DNA of 6,484 nt, taken from positions 1 through 6,484 of the forward strand of contig CAJXAU010000100.1 of assembly GCA_913050205.1 (NCBI GenBank). The letters run 5' to 3'. The first letter of the stretch is position 1. The number at the start of each line of letters is the position of its first letter. The notes below the pieces were generated by a model. The model did not search any database and was not told the DNA's origin. It saw only the letters and a list, made by a program, of their open reading frames with translations. The position numbers were made by a program, and so were the translations under genes. This DNA comes from an uncultured Verrucomicrobiota bacterium. Its GTDB lineage: Bacteria; Verrucomicrobiota; Verrucomicrobiia; Limisphaerales; UBA1096. Below, one piece after another: positions 5,289 to 6,484 of this stretch.

Positions 5289-6484
5289 ATGAGCCTCATC
5301 ATCCCTGAAGCCAAGCGGGAGGCGATCTCTGCTGCGGTGGGGCGGTCCGTCCGCGAGACGAATGTCTACGACATTCACACGCACCTGTACGACCCGGCGT
5401 TCGGAGAGCTGCTGCTGTGGGGCATCGACGATCAACTCGTTTACCACTACCTCGTGGCCGAGGCATTCCGGCACTTCGATATCGGCTACGACGATTTCTG
5501 GCGCTTGGCCAAGGAGGATCAGGCACAGATGATTTGGGACGCGTTGTTCGTCGAGAATTCACCGTTGTCTGAGGCGTGCCGCGGTGTGCTGACCGTCCTC
5601 AACCGGCTTGGCCTCGACGCCAACCAGCGCGACCTGCCAAGCATCCGCCGGTGGTTCGCCGAGCAGGATCCGAACGACTACATCACGCGCTGCATGGAGC
5701 TGGCCAAGGTCAACACCATCTGCATGACCAACTCGCCGTTCGATGCGCTGGAGACGCCCAAGTGGGACGCCGGCTTTGAGCGGGACGAACGGTTTACCTC
5801 CGCGCTGCGCATCGATCCGCTGCTGCTTGAGTGGGACAGCGTGGCGCCTCAATTGGCTGAAGCCGGCTACGAAGTGCAGGCGGATTTCTCCGGCAAGACG
5901 ATGGAGGAGGTGCAGCGGTTTTTGCGGGACTGGGCCAAGCGCATGGACGCGCTGTACGTGATGGTCTCCCTGCCGCCGACATTCGAGTACCCGGCGGACA
6001 CGCAATGCTCCAAGCTGATCGACGGCGCCATCCTGCCGTTCTGCCGCGAGAGCGGATTGGCGTTCGCGCTGATGATCGGCGTGAAGCGCGGGGTGAACGC
6101 CGCGATGCAGTTGGCCGGCGACGGCATCGGCAAGCCAAGCCTGATCGGTCTCGAGAATCTCTGCTCCGGTCACCCGGACAACAAATTTCTCTGCACCGTG
6201 CTGTCGCGCGAGAGCCAGCACGAGCTGTGTGTCATCGCGCGCAAGTTCCGCAACCTGCACGTGTTCGGCTGCTGGTGGTTCACCAACATCCCGAGCGTGA
6301 TCGAGGAGATGACCCGGATGCGGCTCGATTTGGTCGGGATGAGCTTCACCGCGCAGCACTCCGACGCCCGGGTGCTCGACCAGATCATTTACAAGTGGGA
6401 TCACTCCCGCGAGATCATCGCCAAGGTGTTGACGGAGAAATACCTGAACCTCGCCGCCACCGGCTGGGAGCCAAGCGAGGCGGA
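5289..6484 (+). CDS. uronate (glucuronate) isomerase-like amidohydrolase, 3' end outside window
   Basis: An open frame runs without a stop from the ATG at 5289 to the window edge, giving 398 complete codons (MSLIIPEAKREAISAAVGRS...). Early in the protein, YDIHTHLYDP supplies the amidohydrolase metal-binding pair H30-x-H32. ICMTNSPFD in the middle, E289 in LIGLENLCSGHPDNKF, GCWWFTNIP, and FTAQHSDAR with D359 then follow in the order expected for the UxaC (uronate isomerase, COG1904) superfamily, where a late Asp in a DSR-like motif acts at the metal site. UxaC converts D-glucuronate to D-fructuronate (and galacturonate to tagaturonate); with a MIOX gene nearby, glucuronate is a logical substrate. 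Similarity to classical UxaC is distant, so another amidohydrolase activity is possible. UxaC proteins are usually about 470 residues, so roughly the last 70 would be missing. No signal peptide is seen. The gene starts 3 bp after the preceding stop. Codons 72-75 (RLAK) contain a copy of the iterated palindrome. Confidence 0.82.
   Translation, partial: MSLIIPEAKREAISAAVGRSVRETNVYDIHTHLYDPAFGELLLWGIDDQLVYHYLVAEAFRHFDIGYDDFWRLAKEDQAQMIWDALFVENSPLSEACRGVLTVLNRLGLDANQRDLPSIRRWFAEQDPNDYITRCMELAKVNTICMTNSPFDALETPKWDAGFERDERFTSALRIDPLLLEWDSVAPQLAEAGYEVQADFSGKTMEEVQRFLRDWAKRMDALYVMVSLPPTFEYPADTQCSKLIDGAILPFCRESGLAFALMIGVKRGVNAAMQLAGDGIGKPSLIGLENLCSGHPDNKFLCTVLSRESQHELCVIARKFRNLHVFGCWWFTNIPSVIEEMTRMRLDLVGMSFTAQHSDARVLDQIIYKWDHSREIIAKVLTEKYLNLAATGWEPSEA
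5502..5513. repeat. iterated palindrome CGCTTGGCCAAG, copy inside UxaC-like gene
   Basis: The exact core CTTGGCCAAG is at 5504-5513 and is read as RLAK (codons 72-75). A further one-mismatch copy, CTGGGCCAAGCG, lies at 5930-5941 in the same gene. Confidence 0.65.

Noticed and set aside
47..5513. CRISPR array or insertion-sequence ends made by the recurring palindrome
   Set aside because: Copies are irregularly spaced, lie inside intact genes and are not associated with spacers, a transposase or target duplications.
5559..6404. 281-codon minus-strand open frame
   Set aside because: It is antisense to the UxaC-like gene, which has clear amidohydrolase motifs; the translation is His/Arg/Gln-rich in the manner of a high-GC shadow frame.

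Overview
The window looks like a chromosomal segment of a member of the Verrucomicrobiota (Pedosphaera-like) or a closely related PVC bacterium. The basis is three tandem prepilin-type genes with the N-terminus GFTLIELLVVIAIIAILA, the YADD-x-DD and CP-x-DK signatures and the H-X9-DG motif, a set of paralogues common in that group. A Tat-exported sugar-isomerase-like TIM barrel, a bacterial myo-inositol oxygenase, and starts without clear Shine-Dalgarno sequences also fit. The assignment is an inference from family style, not from a marker gene.

Layout. (1) Minus strand, 1432 down to 99: a two-gene unit of inositol oxygenase (MIOX) followed by a DUF309 protein. The genes overlap by four bases (GTGA), and a bulged hairpin sits exactly at the end of the second gene. 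(2) 1433-1636: a divergent intergenic region with a double palindrome, an A-tract, and a good promoter for the rightward genes. (3) Plus strand, 1637-3320: two prepilin-like genes 16 bp apart, closed by a clear intrinsic terminator at 3343-3370. (4) 3321-3515: a second promoter region whose -35/spacer/-10 closely copies that of the first pilin gene. (5) 3516-4286: a third, divergent prepilin-like gene. (6) 4287-4373: a compact segment where a terminator hairpin and a promoter appear to be superimposed. (7) 4374-5285 and 5289-window end: a Tat-signal hydroxypyruvate-isomerase-family protein and, 3 bp later, a uronate-isomerase-like amidohydrolase cut by the window edge. This last gene runs off the end as a 398-codon open frame.

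Functionally, the outer genes suggest uronate and inositol catabolism. MIOX would convert myo-inositol to D-glucuronate, and the UxaC-like enzyme could isomerise glucuronate to fructuronate. The hydroxypyruvate-isomerase-like protein may act on a related hydroxy-keto acid or sugar, but it carries an export signal. The pilin-like cassette sits between the two halves and has no obvious metabolic link.

The most unusual non-coding signal is a 10-16 bp palindrome built on CTTGGCCAAG (extended CGCTTGGCCAAGCG). It occurs five times exactly, plus near copies, in 6.5 kb. It is found both between genes and inside genes, in more than one reading frame and on both sides of promoters. It looks like a lineage-specific highly iterated palindrome.
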